A DNA stretch of 64,000 nucleotides from Delphinus delphis (GCF_949987515.2 NC_082693.1:21510994-21574993), one strand, 5' to 3'; positions 1 to 12,589 are shown, counted from the stretch's first letter. A program made the numbers and translations. Notes: a model not told the origin generated them from the sequence alone.

Positions 1-1739
1 GCACAGGGTATTTATATGTGAGACTTCGGTTGGTGTTAATACGAGTTACCCATTTAAATCCCTCAGCCATCACTGAGCTAGTCATCAATTTCTGTAGTTC
101 AAATTAATCAAACTAGAGCTCAAACAAGACTAATACAGTAAAAATGTAAAAGTTACAGTGTGAAATGTGAATTTTAACAATGTTTAAGAAGAACAAATAA
201 GCACTTGCTTCCAGAACATAAATATATTTTGCACCTGCGTTAAAAGAAAAGTTTCTTTGTGAATAAGAGCAAAGTGGCCTTTAGAGAAAAGAAACTTCAT
301 TTAAAACCGTTTCTGTGAACATCTTTCCAAGTTACAACTATAATAATGGATTGAGGAGACAATATGGAAAAGGGAGAAACTCTTGATTTCAGGTGCGCAA
401 AGGGCACGGGCAGATGGACGGTTCCTTGTGTGCATTGCCTTTGAAAAATTGGGCCTTAACTTATATGTAAATAAGGATGCTGTGTTCACATCCCTCTTCT
501 ACCTAAAGTTGTCTTTATTAGTCCATATTGTATTAAATTTAGCTCATAAGTATTACTTTTATATTATGTCAGTTTTTTTAAGTTGCATGTTTATACTGTT
601 TGCTACAGTATTTTTCAGTTTTGGTTTAAGACCATCAGCTGTACGGAGAAGACAGAACAATCACTATTTATTCAGTGTTGCTGCTTTACATTTCCAGAGT
701 AAGCTTTTGATGCCAGGACAGTGACTGCTTGAAAGCTGCAGGAGCTCTATTCCAGTGCATTTTATATATTTTTAGAAACCAAATAAATGCAGATAACTAT
801 TTAGTATACTAATTATATTAAACCAGCAGAAATATAAAGGCAATAAAGTATATACATATATATATGGGGGGAGGGAAAAGATTAAAAATAGGTTTACAGC
901 CAGACATGGTGATAGCCCTAAATGTATTTCTCAATCTGTCTTTCTTTATTGACCCGAAGAGGATTTGAGTTGCTGCAGCTTTAAACAGAAAAATGCCATG
1001 TCCACTAACTGTGGACACATAAATGTGCTTTTAGTACTGCTTTGCTTATGTACAAGTAAAATGTCTGTAATCTGTATTATATGTAATTGTTCTTTTCTTT
1101 TGACTTTCATTTCAAAATGTATATTTTCTGATTACCATCATGAGCTGTAAAACAAAGGATCAATATCTGATATTCTCCCAAATAATAAATCTTCAGGATT
1201 CACTGGGGCATTACAATTGCTGGTTTGTTTCTTACGTATGTAATATTTTAAACTGTAATTGTTTTTCCTTTAAAAGATGCCTAAGAGAAAAGGTCTGCAT
1301 ATCAGTGACACAGAATTACATTTTTCTGAAAGTAATGTTAATTATAAGTAAAGAATTCTCTTTTCCTGCCAAGGCAGCTGCTTCATCTGAGTGACACTGA
1401 ATTAAGAAACTAATATGCCTCCCTTTTATTTCAAAAGTAAAAGAAAAAAATTATTTAGTATTGAAGCGCTGTATTCCCAGATCTCTTTAAAACCACAAGT
1501 GAGAGGAAGAGCAGGAACAATTCAGTCCTTCCCACTTGCCGGTCACAACAGGAGGTGCATTCTTCCATCCAGGAACTTCTCCCAAATCACATAACTGATA
1601 AGTAGTCCTTAGGGTCCTTGAATGTAGTCCTTTCAGATACCAAGGTACTGTCCTGTATTCCACAATAAAGCTGCGTAATAAGCTTTACAATGCCCAGCTT
1701 CTACATTTTAACCACTTTTCAATGTGGAAGTATATAGAT
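1..1739 (+). other. AT-rich unique sequence, possible 3' UTR of a left-hand gene
   Basis: I see no interspersed repeat and no coding exon here. Poly(A) signals AATAAA occur on the plus strand at 782-787, 842-847 and about 1662. RASSF8, plus strand, is the expected neighbour left of BHLHE41 in mammals, so this may be the end of its long 3' UTR. That is positional inference only. Confidence 0.3.
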
Positions 1740-1747
1740 TATCTTTG

Positions 1748-1969
1748 GGGTTTTTTTTGTTTGTTTGTTTGTTTTTTGTGGTGCGCGGGCCTCTCACTGT
1801 CGTGGCCTGTCCCGTTGCGGAGCACAGGCTCTGGACACACAGGCTCAGCGGCCATGGCTCACGGGCCCAGCCGCTCCGCGGCATGTGGGATCTTCCCGGA
1901 CCGGGGCACGAACCCGCATCCCCTGCATCGGCAGGCGGACTCTCAACCACTGCGCCACCAGGGAAGCCC
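1748..1969 (-). mobile_element. CHR-type tRNA-derived SINE, young
   Basis: Full-length SINE read on the minus strand, with its tail as T-rich TTTG repeats at the left and head GGGCTTCCCTGGTGGCGCAG at the right. It is flanked by the 8-bp duplication TATCTTTG at 1740-1747 and 1970-1977. Confidence 0.93.
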
Positions 1970-2234
1970 TATCTTTGTATTTTTTACCAGTAGAAGTTCG
2001 ATCTTGTTCATGAAATTATACATGTGAATAATAGGATGTTATAAAAGCGAAGAGAAAATGAGAAACATTAACTGAAAATGTAAATTATTCTATGTCCTAG
2101 TTTGGACTTTTAGAATTTTAATTTCCATCCTGTCTTCCTCACCTGCTGCCCATTCCATGTGTTTGTGCTTGCCTCCCTGCAGAAAGACCAGCGGAGTTCT
2201 ATAAAATGGGCATAAACACGCTGGGCACATTCAT

Positions 2235-2710
2235 GCTTTCTGCAGACATTCAGAGAGCCTCTGCTGTTGGCCAGACACTGGACTGAAGTTAATATGATTT
2301 GTTCTGCACCTCAGGGAGGTTTACAGTCTAGTGACCACCATTAAAGGAGGGCTTCACCCCAGCGCGGGGTGTTGGCAAGCCCTGGAGAAGGGGATATAAA
2401 CTGGAGAGGGCTGCTGGCACAGACAAGAAGATAGAAAGATGAAGAGGCTGGGAGGGCTAAGAGAGAAGGTAGGCGTCGATCATGAAGGGCCTTGGTTGCC
2501 ATGTAAGAGTCTAGACTTTATCCTTAGAGCCACAGAGGAGTTTTAAGCATGGAAATGAAACGATCAGATTAGTGTATTAGGAAGATCCTTCTGACTGGCA
2601 TCATGAAGAGCTGCCTGAAGAAGGGTCAAGGCTAGAGGCAATGAGGACAGCTTATGAGGTCTGCGGGAGTCTGGGCCAGAGGTGGCGGTAACCTGAACTA
2701 AGTAGGCTGT
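2235..2710 (+). repeat. Ancient mammal-wide dispersed repeat, family unassigned
   Basis: Contains the common order AGACATTCAGAGAGCCTCTG, GAAGGGCCTTGGTTGCCATG, TAGACTTTATCCTTAGAGCC and AGGAAGATCCTTCTGACTGG. I recognise it as a dispersed ancient element but cannot name the class with certainty. Confidence 0.45.
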
Positions 2711-3668
2711 TAGGGTTTATTCAGTAACAAGTTCTTACTGAGCACCTACCGTGCACCCGGAGAAGAGGAGAACCAAAGAGATCATAGGCATCTGAAGTAG
2801 ACAGTAGCAAAAGGATATGATGTTTAAATGGTGGAGGAGGGAAAAAAGAATCCAAGAAACCCCAGGCGTTTGACAGCTCTCCGCAGCCTTAAATGAAACG
2901 GTGGAAACGGTGCCGTGGGACTCGATGAGTAGTCACAGATACTCTGTTCTGTGTGCTGGGTGGCAAGAGATTGGGACAGGAGGAAGGGAAGGGAGAGGAT
3001 AAAGACACAGAAAATATGTATTTGAGAGGTGGGCCTTCAAATGAGTCTCCCCCTTGTAGACAGCCCCTGCAGGCTTTCCTGCAGGAAAACCATGGTTTTG
3101 GGGGGAAAGCTCTTTGCAGCACCAAACTTAAACACCCCAGTCTCTTAGTCTGGTGTGTTGGAATCCTGTTTTCCCAGCATTATACTTAACTTTGTGTTCC
3201 ATTGATGTATCTGCCACTTTCATTCATCTGCCATGGGTATGTGTCCACGATGACAGAAGGGTCTGACTGTGGTCCAGAATGAAAGGAAGCGAAGGGAGAA
3301 CGGACAATACCGACGCATCTTCGTTTATGCCAAGCCGATAGTTACAAGTTTCCTGCAACTGCCCAAAGCGAGAAAATCAAATAAGTGAATTGGAATACTT
3401 AGTGTCATGCTGTTTTTAAAGAACAAAGCAAATCACAGACACTTCAAGCAAAGAGCACAGTGAGCTAACATGCTGTGCAGCCACAAGCAGCAGGGGAGGA
3501 GGCTGGCGAGAGCAGGGCGCGTGCAGGGTGCACCAGGGGCCGCCCTCTCAGCCCAGAGGGCCACGGCGTGGCAGTCGCTGAGCACCGCCTGATGGCTTCC
3601 ACACCATCCCCACCAAACCCCAAAGACTAGACCCGCACGGGCCACCTTGGGCTAAAACGGTCTCCCCT

Positions 3669-3879
3669 TGGGGCTTCCCTGGTGGCGCAGTGGTTGAGAG
3701 TCCGCCTGCCGATGCAGGGGACGCAGGTTCGTGCCCTGGTCTGGGAGGATCCCACATGCCGCGGAGCGGCTGGGCCCGTGAGCCATGGCCGCTGAGCCTG
3801 CGCATCCGGAGCCTGTGCTCCGCAACGGTAGAGGCCAAAACAGTGAGAGGCCTGTGTACCGCAAAAATAAAATAAAAAA
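3669..3879 (+). mobile_element. CHR-type tRNA-derived SINE
   Basis: Head GGGGCTTCCCTGGTGGCGCA, tRNA-like box B GGTTCGTGCCC and an A-rich AAAATAAAATAAAA tail. Flanks GTCTCCCCTT and GTCTCTCTTT look like a diverged target-site duplication. Confidence 0.92.
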
Positions 3880-4559
3880 GTCTCTCTTTGATTGAGCCAA
3901 AATAGATTTCCTTATAATTTCCAACTTTCCTTAAGGTCTCACAGAAGAAGCAATTTTTCACCAATATGACAGCACTGCAGAAATTTGAAGGCATCTCTTA
4001 TGCCATCTAGTGTTCTCTTTCCCGGGCTAAATATTCCCGGTTCTTTCAAATAAGTATAATTTCCAGTCTCCACACTTGAGAATGTGTCAGCTAGGACTGA
4101 TCACGAAACTCCGTCTGTGATTTAACCAGGTCACCGTGGAGGAACTTGATTCATTGTTATGAAGCCTAAAACTAAACTGGGTTGGGTGGGAGTGTGGGCG
4201 GTTGGTTGATCTTTTGTGAACTCTGTCCCATTATTGAGTCATTGAGCTGATAGTTCGCTGAAATCCTGTCTTTGTCACATTTTCTGCTGTTAGTGAAATC
4301 GTTCCTAATTTGTAGTGTGTGGAATTGAGTTTGGGAATGTATGTGCAGCATCCTAATTGATCAAAATACTTATCATCTCTGAACACTCTGAAAGTGTGTT
4401 TAATCCCAGAAGGAAGAGGTGAGCTTTAACGTCAGATCAATCATGAGGTTACTTTTGTGGAGGGCCGAGTCCTGCCGGAGCACATTGGAGGTGAGCAGGA
4501 AAATCAGGACAGGCTCCATGGAGGAAATAGATTAGGCTCTGGAAGAGTTAGCAGGCTTT

Positions 4560-4700
4560 CACTCAGTTGTGTTTATTGAGTTTCTACTATGTGGTGGTCA
4601 CTGGAGATACGGCAGTGAACAAAAAAGACCAAAATCCCTCCTCACATGGAACTTGTATTCTCGAGGAAAAGACAGAGGAACAAAGGGGTAAAATATTTAG
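4560..4700 (+). repeat. Ancient dispersed repeat head fragment
   Basis: TTTATTGAGTTTCTACTATG, ACGGCAGTGAACAAAAAAGA, and TCCTCACATGGAACTTGTAT follow the same widespread ancient order. Similar short heads occur at about 11740-11830 and 24775-24890. Confidence 0.45.
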
Positions 4701-5934
4701 TATTTTTGATTGTGATAAGATCAAAGGAGGAAAAAAAAAGCAGCAAAGAACGATAGGAAGTGCCAGAGGTTGAGAAAAGACTCAACCTTAGGTGGCTCCG
4801 AAATCCTCTCTTAAAAGGTGACCTGCCTGCAGACATGAAAAGGAGGTACCTGGGCCACGCAGCCCACGTTCGGCTCCTGTAAGCGGAGTCCTAAGTGCCC
4901 GAAGAGCCTGTGGAGTCCAGCTTTCTGTTTCCAAGCAACTGACTCGGAATATACAGTCCTTTTCTGGCTGTGAGCTAATAACCCCTTCTCCCAATTATTC
5001 GTTCGGTCGATCCTCTCAAATCTAATAAAGTGAAGGGAGAAGATACTTTTAAATGTTTAAAATTCAAATTGAACTAACCTTAATCCTTCCCAAATTAAAA
5101 TTAAATTCATAGACGTCTATGAATAGATTAAAACCCGACCTACCCTTTTTTCCAAACAGTGGCTAAAGGAATACCTTTGATCTAAAGAAGCTTTGTTCTG
5201 TTAGACATCCTCTCCAATTTAATGCAGCTTTATACCCTAAAGATATGTGTTTTTCCATGCAAGCTCTTACACAAAAACAAGCCATTGTCAGGTGCCCTAC
5301 CATATAATGATCAGTCTATGTTTATGGAAGGCATCTGTAACTTGAGTCCATGGACTCATAGGAAAGGTTTCAGAGGTTCCTTGTACAGAGACTCCTAATA
5401 TGGACATTGGTGGGTCGTGGAAAAGTAGAGAGTACGCTGAGTTGGGGTAAGATGAGGGAGTGATAGATGGGGCCGTATTGTGAAGGACATTGAGTCTCAT
5501 CAGGCAGGCAACGGAGAGCCAAACAGGGTCAAAGGAGCCTTAAGATTAGTTTGCTTTTTCGAGAGCTTTCTCTGGCAATCTTGGAGTGATCGGGCTGCAC
5601 TGGGAAGAGATTGGTCTTAGGGGAACCTCGTGGAAGGCAGTTGTAATAGACCTGCTTAACTGTCTTCTGTGAAAACTGTCCTGAACATCCACCCCCTCCA
5701 AACTCTAATAAATAGCATTGACAGTTCTTCACCTTGTGTCACCATTTTGCCCTGAACATACGTGTAATACAGCCCGTGAAAAAATCCCAGGTGGACATAA
5801 ATGGAAAATCCCTAGACTCTGCAGTGCGAGGACAGATGTGGAGAAATTGCTCACGTGATGGCACAGCAAAAATTTCACGGCCTGGCATCTGGCTCAAGGC
5901 CCAGTCAAGTTGACCCATAAAATTAACCATCAGA

Positions 5935-5936
5935 GT

Positions 5937-5974
<38 letters not shown>
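5935..5974. repeat. (GT)n microsatellite
   Basis: About 19 GT dinucleotides with one CT interruption. Confidence 0.97.
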
Positions 5975-5976
<2 letters not shown>

Positions 5977-6827
5977 TTAGATTATAATACATATAATAGC
6001 AGCCAAATAAAAACCTTTCTTCTTACTGAATACCACTGTGTACAAACTCTCCAGTATGTCTCAAGTAAACCACTGGAATCGCTATTGCTATTTGACCATA
6101 TCTCTCTTGCCAAGGGCTCTGACACCAAATAAACGTATAAGATTTAAAGAAAACAGTGGCTCAATCCTTTACACAGTCCTCCCTAAGCAAACACTCTTGG
6201 AGAGCTCCCCTCTGCAGTGTGGTAAATGGAACTTCAAGTGAAGCTACCGAATAGAAGTTTAGGCAAATTCTTGAAAACCTGTTTGCTAGGAACCAGTTCT
6301 ATCTAACCATAAATCTCTTGTTGCCGTGACTGTTTCTTCTTTTATGACACAAGCAAATAAAGATAGAATGCTTCCAAACCAGATTTTCACTTCTTTTCGT
6401 TTGCTCTTGCCTCAAAATTATATCCTTGATTCTTCTAAATCAACAAACAGTGGCATGTTTTTCAGGTCCATTTAGGGCACTGGGGAGCTGGTAGTCATCG
6501 TTCTGGAATTCCACTACTTCATGATATCTTTCACGGGGGTGGGATCCACTGGGAAAGGAGCTATTGAGAGGGTGGTGACTCAAGTTGTGTACTTGTCCTG
6601 TTGAGATGCTGGTAGAATCCACATTGATGTTTCCAGACAGCATTTGAATATGCAGGTGTGAAGCTTGGGCAGGAAACAAAGCTGAAGGTGGACATACAGA
6701 AACTATCTGCACTGAGGCATTTTCTCTTGAAAATGCAGAGACCGCCCCCCCCACAAAATAACATACAAATATATTTTTAAAGGAAGAAGTAAGTTTCTCA
6801 AGGAGAAGTATACATTATTGCTATGCA

Positions 6828-6965
6828 ATATGGTCAGAGGACCAGCAGCCTCGGTGTTGCCTAGGAACTGTTTAGAAATGCAGAGTCTCCAGCCACACTC
6901 CAGACTCTGTGAGTTAGAATTTGTATGTTAGTGAGATCCCCATGTTATTCACATGCACGTCTGCA
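6828..6965 (-). mobile_element. MER5A-like hAT DNA transposon relic
   Basis: Matches the antisense MER5A order: GGACCAGCAGC, TTAGAAATGCAGAGTCTC, then GTGAGATCCCCATG. It is non-autonomous and ancient. Confidence 0.65.
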
Positions 6966-7829
6966 TTGGAGGAGTCCTGGAGTGCGCCCAGGAGAGGGCC
7001 AAAGGCAGGAGCTGGAGGAACATCTGCATTTATGAGGCTGACAGACAGAAGAGACTGGAAAGCAAGACCAGGAGAATCAGAAGCTGAAAACATCGAGAGA
7101 AAGGTCTAAGAGCAGATGATAGAACACCAGTCTAGACAAATTATACTTGGGTAAGAGGGCGATATGAGGACAAAGTTAACCAATGCCTTTTCGTTTTTAG
7201 TTTCTTTTGTTTTTGTCTTTAGCAACTCCAGATTTTCTAGAGAATATTAACAGCATCACCTTTCTCTGCTCTTCTGGCCTCCATGCCCAGAAAGGATGAA
7301 AAGATCACCAAGTATCCAAATATCTGGGCTCTTCTTACCTTTTAGGGTGGCGAATTGCTTTTTGTAGGTGGGTGATGTAGGGGAAGTGAAGAGAATTTTG
7401 AGATGGGAGTAGACTGCCCTGAAAACAGTATGATTTAAAGGTAACAGGCCAACAAAACAAGTAGACTGGCTTGGGCCTGAGGACCGAGGGTTGAATGGGG
7501 AGGAATAACCAACACCTGGAGATGGGCCCAGCCAAGACAGAGAGGCCGTGAGGTTTGTGGGCCGCAGGGCCATCCATCTGCAGCGCGTCTGAGGCTTCCG
7601 GGCCGCTGGGACGCACCCACGTAGAGGTGGGGAGGGCAGAGCTGCTAGCACAGGCTCCCGCTTTCCAGCGCTTCTCCCGCAAGGGGGACTGAGGACCAAG
7701 CCCTTCACCTCTTCCCCTGAATTTTGTGGTCCAGGGCTTCTTGTGCTATCCAGAGGGGTGGAAAAAAGGAGGGTAGGGAAAATGCCCATAATTGACTGAT
7801 ATATACTGATATAATTAAGAAAAACAACA

Positions 7830-8040
7830 GGGGCTTCCTGGTGGCACAGTGGTAGAGAGTCCGCCTGCCAATGCAGGGGACACGGGTTCGTGCCCCAGTC
7901 TGGGAAGATCCCACATGCCGTGGAGCGGCTGGGCCCGTGAGCCGTGGCCGCTGAGCCTGGGCGTCCGGAGCCTGTGCTCCGCAGCGGGAGAGGCCACAAC
8001 AGTGAGAGGCCTGCATACCGCAAAAAAAAAAAAAAAAAAA
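7830..8040 (+). mobile_element. CHR-type tRNA-derived SINE with A(18) tail
   Basis: Complete SINE body starting GGGGCTTCCTGGTGGCACAG (one C lost) and ending in GCATACCGC before a pure A tract. The flanking duplication is not clear. Confidence 0.92.
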
Positions 8041-8540
8041 GAACAAATGTGATATTTATTTAACTTTTACTGTTGTGGAGAAATTTATGTCTGTTTCATT
8101 TAGTTTACCCTCTATTGCCACCAGAGTTGCTTTTTTTCTGATAGACTTTATTGGAAGTGGTTTCTCACAGATTAACAGTCAATAACTCCTAAAACATAGG
8201 ATGAGGATGCAGTCTCCCTACTCCGTGTGACTGAACAGAACCTCTCTGGCTAAAACTTACCTACTCCCACACCCTCACTGCAGGGTGTCCTTAGACATCA
8301 GGCTTCCCACTGTGCTTAAAGACTGACCCTGCATGAAGACCCCTCTGTCTCCAATCCTCACACCTTCCCTACTGGCTTTAGCTAAAAAACTTGACCTAAC
8401 ATACTCCCTTTCTTGTCCCCCCCATCAATTAAGTTCACCTATTATATGCTAATAGCATCCTTTACTTCCTATCACAGAAGTTATCATAATTAGATAGTGA
8501 TTTGTCTGACTATTTAATATCTATCTCCTATAGATCATTT

Positions 8541-8690
8541 AATGTCTATCTTACTATCCTGTAAGCACCACAAGGGCAGGGACCGTGTCTCTTTTGTTAC
8601 CCCTCTATTTCCAGTACCTATCACAGGCCCCGGCACATGAGATGCAGTCAATAAATATTAATGGAATGAAAAGATGAATAAATTTCACCT
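8541..8690 (+). mobile_element. L2 LINE 3' end
   Basis: Classic L2 3' text: GGGCAGGGACCGTGTCTC, then CCCCGGCACATGAGATGCAG and TCAATAAATATTAATGGAAT with degenerate GAATGAA repeats. Confidence 0.8.
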
Positions 8691-9099
8691 TGCATACGAG
8701 AGGATGAAGACTCATTAGCCAAGTCAAATCACTAGCAAGTGAAGTACAGAAGCATGGATCTGTTCTCACTGGTTCCATCGCCTACCCGTCCTCCACACCA
8801 GAAGGGACCTCATCTCCCTCTAGATTTCAGTGTCCTGGCAGAAGCACTGGTGCTGGACAAGGTGGTGAGGGGGAAGCAGGCACAGAGGTAGCTCTGGACT
8901 GGTCCCTTCTCACTTGCCCTTTCTCTGCTTGTTCACCAGTTTCAGTATATACTCTATGAACATCAACTCCGCACCTTCCGAAAATAGTCTGCCGGTTTGC
9001 AGAAGTCTTAGCATCTCTGGCCCAATGGCCTTAACCCTCATGTGGAAGGTCATAGAAATATCCAAAACCATGACCTCTCACTTGTCCTCCACCTTCATC

Positions 9100-9560
9100 T
9101 ATATCATGGACTTGTTGACTGGGAAAAAAAAAAAGCACAACCTAAAATTTAAGAATTATGTTTTATTCGGTGAACTTTCGGAGGACTAAAGCCCGAGAGG
9201 CAGCCTCTCAGATAGCGCTCAGGGACAGCTCCCAAGGGGTCAGGGAGGAGCCAGGTTATATAGTTTTTGCAACAAAAACCCAGGTAGTTGGAACATCAAA
9301 AGGTTACTGTTAAGAAAACCAGACACCTCAAGTTAATGAATTTAGTGCTTTTCTGTGTATGGGAAGGTGCAAGAGTTTGGGGCTCATTGAAATCATTCCT
9401 GTGATATGCACCTGAGCTATCTAGGGCGTATCCTGCTTTGTTCCATCCTGAATCCCCTCAGGGTGTGCAGTCATGGGCGGCCGCAGTGGCTGATAGCTTG
9501 ATGGCTGCAACATCGTTCGTTTACTGATATGGCCGGAGACATTCTTCATCCACGGACTCT
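9100..9560. repeat. Probable cetartiodactyl interspersed repeat, class unassigned
   Basis: The stretch from an A(11) run through GTTTTATTCGGTGAACTTTC to CTGATATGGCCGGAGACATT matches a dispersed sequence I recall from ruminant and whale genomes. It has an LTR-like feel (AATAAAAC in antisense), but I cannot fix its termini or class. Confidence 0.4.
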
Positions 9561-9862
9561 GGTACACGAGCACTCAAGTAGATATATGGTACTCGTACAG
9601 TATTTCTCCAACGGACAGGATCACCTCTCATTCCTAATGCAGCAATTCCGTCTCTGTCCCAGATACCTGGGTTATATAACCTGAGGCTGGTCCTTGATCC
9701 ACCAAGCAAGCTTGAGGTCCAGTTCCAAAGCCCAGGTGTCCTTTGCCTCAAATTCCTTTCTCTTGCCCAGAGCTACATTCCTCAACAGGTCTACTCCATC
9801 TGCTATATCTGCTTACCTCCCCCTCTCTCTTCCATACCCATGGTTCCCTCATTAAAATATTT

Positions 9863-10083
9863 CATGGGAGTTTGGGATTAGCAGAAACAAACTATTATAT
9901 ATAGAATAGATGAACTACAAGGTCCTACTGTATATCACAGGGAACTGTATTCAATATCCTATGATAAACCATAATGGAAAAGAATATAAAAAAGAATGCG
10001 TATATCTGTATAACTGAACCACTTTGCTGTACAGCAGAAATTAACATAACATTGTAAATCAACTATATTTCAATGAAATAAAA
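9863..10083 (+). mobile_element. 5'-truncated L1 3' end
   Basis: Typical L1 3' UTR text: AGGTCCTACTGTATATCACA, then AACTGAACCACTTTGCTGTA, and an AATAAAATAAAA-rich tail. It is flanked by TAAAATATTT at 9853-9862 and 10084-10093. No ORF2 remains. Confidence 0.85.
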
Positions 10084-10563
10084 TAAAATATTTGTTCAAA
10101 GCTCCGTTAGGCTTAATATCTCTAAGATAAAGAGAGTAAACACATTCTTGCCTAAATGGAAATTAGTTTAACTACACTCCTTCACCTTATAATGTCATTG
10201 AAGCAAATTCTCAACGTTTGAATGGCTCGAAGTACTTTTTAATGATTCTTTTACTTGTTTGTTCTATTTATCACAACTTAGAGAAAATGCATTTTCCATA
10301 CATTTTCCTTCACCTCTGTTGACCGTTTCTTGGGTTAAGAAAAAGCCTAACGTTCTCCAAACCAGCCTGCAGCACCGAGAACACATGTAGAAACAGTGGG
10401 GAATTTTGCCTGCAGGGAGCACGTAGTTAAAGCCTGACACTGCGTCTTTCCTGTTCCAGTTGCTCCTGGAGTGTGATGATGGATCAGAGCCTGATTTAAG
10501 AGGGGCTCCCACCTTCCAGGGGGACGCAGTGCGCCGCAGCCGTGCTCTCCCTGCCTGTTCGCC

Positions 10564-10579
10564 GGCGCCCTCTGCAGGA
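10564..10579 (-). promoter_or_regulatory. CTCF-like motif, minus orientation
   Basis: On the minus strand the site reads TCCTGCAGAGGGCGCC, close to the CTCF core. It lies in a small GC-rich patch with no repeat signature. Confidence 0.45.
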
Positions 10580-11004
10580 GGACTCTGTGTTGGCTTTACT
10601 GTATCCAAAGTTCCCTCAAGTTAGGCTCCTGCAGTCTTCACAAAACTGGAAGCTTGATCTTGTGACATTGTGAATATTAGCTGTATTTGCCCCACAAATT
10701 CCCATCTGTTTGAGGTTGGGGATTTGTTTTCATGCTGCAAAATTTCACTTAAAAAATTCCGTCTACACAGAAACTCTGGTGCTTGGCAGTTTTTCAAATT
10801 TGGGGAAAGTCCCGACATGGATATTCATGTTCAGATTTTAATTTATTTTTAAAATCCCTTGGCATATAAAAATAATTACCTTTTTGTTTTCCCTTTGTTC
10901 TAGATCTTTACCCCAAGTCTGTATTTTTATTTGATCTTCCATACTGAAGAGGAAATATTTGGAGCAGGCCTGAGCTGAAGGGTAGAAAGGGTTGTAGTGA
11001 GAGA

Positions 11005-11155
11005 GAAATTAGGCTCTAGGCCTCACTTTCTGCAATTTACTGTGATGCCTTGAAAAGCCATCTCACTCCTCTGGACTCTGGCATTATCTTCTGTAAAATT
11101 AAAGGACTGACCAGAATGATTCCTATGATTTCTTCCAGCTCTGAAAATTAGTCAC
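11005..11155 (+). mobile_element. MIR-type SINE relic
   Basis: Degraded MIR pattern of CTCACTCCTCTGGACTCTG, then TCTTCTGTAAAATTAAAGGA and CCAGAATGATTCCTATGATT, as in MIR3-type copies. Confidence 0.5.
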
Positions 11156-11298
11156 CTTATGCTTACTCCTGGATTATGCTTCTCTGTCAATATTCATCAC
11201 TTTTTTAAAAAGTCATATAATTACTTTTATCTCCTACCTTGTCTTTTGTGCCTTTTAATGGTCATATTTATGGCTCTGTTGCATTTGCTGTATTCTCT

Positions 11299-11501
11299 CT
11301 TTTTTTTTTTTTTTTTGCAGTACACGGGCCTCTCACTGCTCTCTCGTTGCGGAGCACAGGCTCCGGACGCGCAGGCTCAGTGGCCGTGGCTCACGGGCCC
11401 AGCCGCTCCGCGGCATGTGGGATCTTCCCGGACCGGGGCACGAACCCGTGTCCCCTGCATCAGCAGGCAGACTCTCAACCACTGCGCCACCAGGGAAGCC
11501 C
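11299..11501 (-). mobile_element. CHR-type tRNA-derived SINE, minus strand
   Basis: A perfect 14-bp duplication TTGCTGTATTCTCT flanks it at 11285-11298 and 11502-11515. About ten bases of the usual GTGGCCTCTCCC segment near the tail are missing compared with the other copies. Confidence 0.95.
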
Positions 11502-12342
11502 TTGCTGTATTCTCTTAAACAGAGATCAATGATTTTACGTAAAGATCTTTCAAGAAAAACAATGACACAGTCATTGTGGTCATCTTTTTAAATTAAAAAA
11601 AAAAAAAGTTTTTTTTTCACCATCCCCTTTCCAAATTACATATTACTTAGCTGTTTCTTTACTCCGTAGATTCTTTAGTATCCAGCATCAGTCTCTGAAC
11701 CAGGGATACTTGTTAATGATCTTTTATCATCCAACAATAAAAACATTTATTGAGCACCTAATATGAGTCAGACATTCTGCCAGATGCTATGAATACAAAG
11801 ACAGACTAACCCTGGGCCCTGTAATTAAGGCTAAGAGGAAATGACCCTGTATGTTTAGAGGTTAATGTGCTGCTACCTACTCTTCATTATTCCTGCTCTA
11901 TCCCAAAACTCAATTCAAAGATATGACACTGGAACTACACTCCCTGATGTGGACAGATAATCTAAGGCAGAGGAACACGATCTTCATACATAAAATATGG
12001 CTTCTGTCATATACATGTGGCAAATGAAAATTCTTACATGATTGCCTCAGCTTCTTTATCTCTAAAATACGATAGTTTTTTGTGTGGACTTAGGGCAGGG
12101 ATTGGACTCCATGATTCTAAGATTCATTCTAATTCTTATGGGCCTGTGGTTTGGACTTACAGCTTAATTCTACAATGCTTTCAATAATTGATAAGAGGCA
12201 AGACTTTACTTCTTCATAAAGTCTAGCAGTAATGAAACCAAATCCATGGAATCTTCCAGTGTAGGAAAACCAAATACATATCTACAGTGGTGGACTAATT
12301 GGTCAAGGTCACAAGATCAGTGGAATAAAAACTTACTCCATT

Positions 12343-12583
12343 GGGGCTTCCCTGGTGGCGCGGTGGTTGGGAGTCCGCCTGCAAATGCAGGGGACGCGGG
12401 TTCGTGCCCCGCTCCGGGAAGATCCCACATGCCGCGGAGCGGCTGGGCCCGTGAGCCATGGCCGCTGAGCCTGCGCGTCTGGAGCCTGTGCTCCGCAATG
12501 GGAGAGGCCACAGCAGTGAGAGGCCCGCGTACCACTAATGGCTGGTTGTGAAGATCATTATCATCTTTCAAAAAAAAAAAAAA
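12343..12583 (+). mobile_element. CHR-type SINE with unusual 3' extension before the A tail
   Basis: The body runs from GGGGCTTCCCTGGTGGCGCG to GCGTACCAC, where other copies have CCGC followed directly by the A tail. Here about 35 non-SINE bases lie between the body and an A(14) run. This could be a 3' transduction or read-through, or the loss of the original tail. Confidence 0.85.
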
Positions 12584-12589
12584 AGTGAA

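Larger units (their letters stand above)
2711..7829. other. Intergenic, no gene seen outside the listed repeats
   Basis: Apart from the SINE at 3.7 kb, the ancient repeat at 4.56 kb, the GT microsatellite and the MER5A relic, I see no coding exon, RNA gene or clear regulatory block. A CACGTG hexamer occurs alone at 5852-5857. Confidence 0.6.

Noticed and set aside
3700..3760. tRNA-like box A/B sequences in SINE copies
   Set aside because: They are the tRNA-derived heads of SINEs, not functional tRNA genes; no clean cloverleaf was evident.
3548..3994. 148-codon minus-strand open frame
   Set aside because: Largely SINE read-through (HGSRAQPLRGMWDPP), which recurs at every young SINE in the window.
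7256..8023. 255-codon minus-strand open frame
   Set aside because: Its first part is read through a CHR SINE and the rest has no recognisable protein features.
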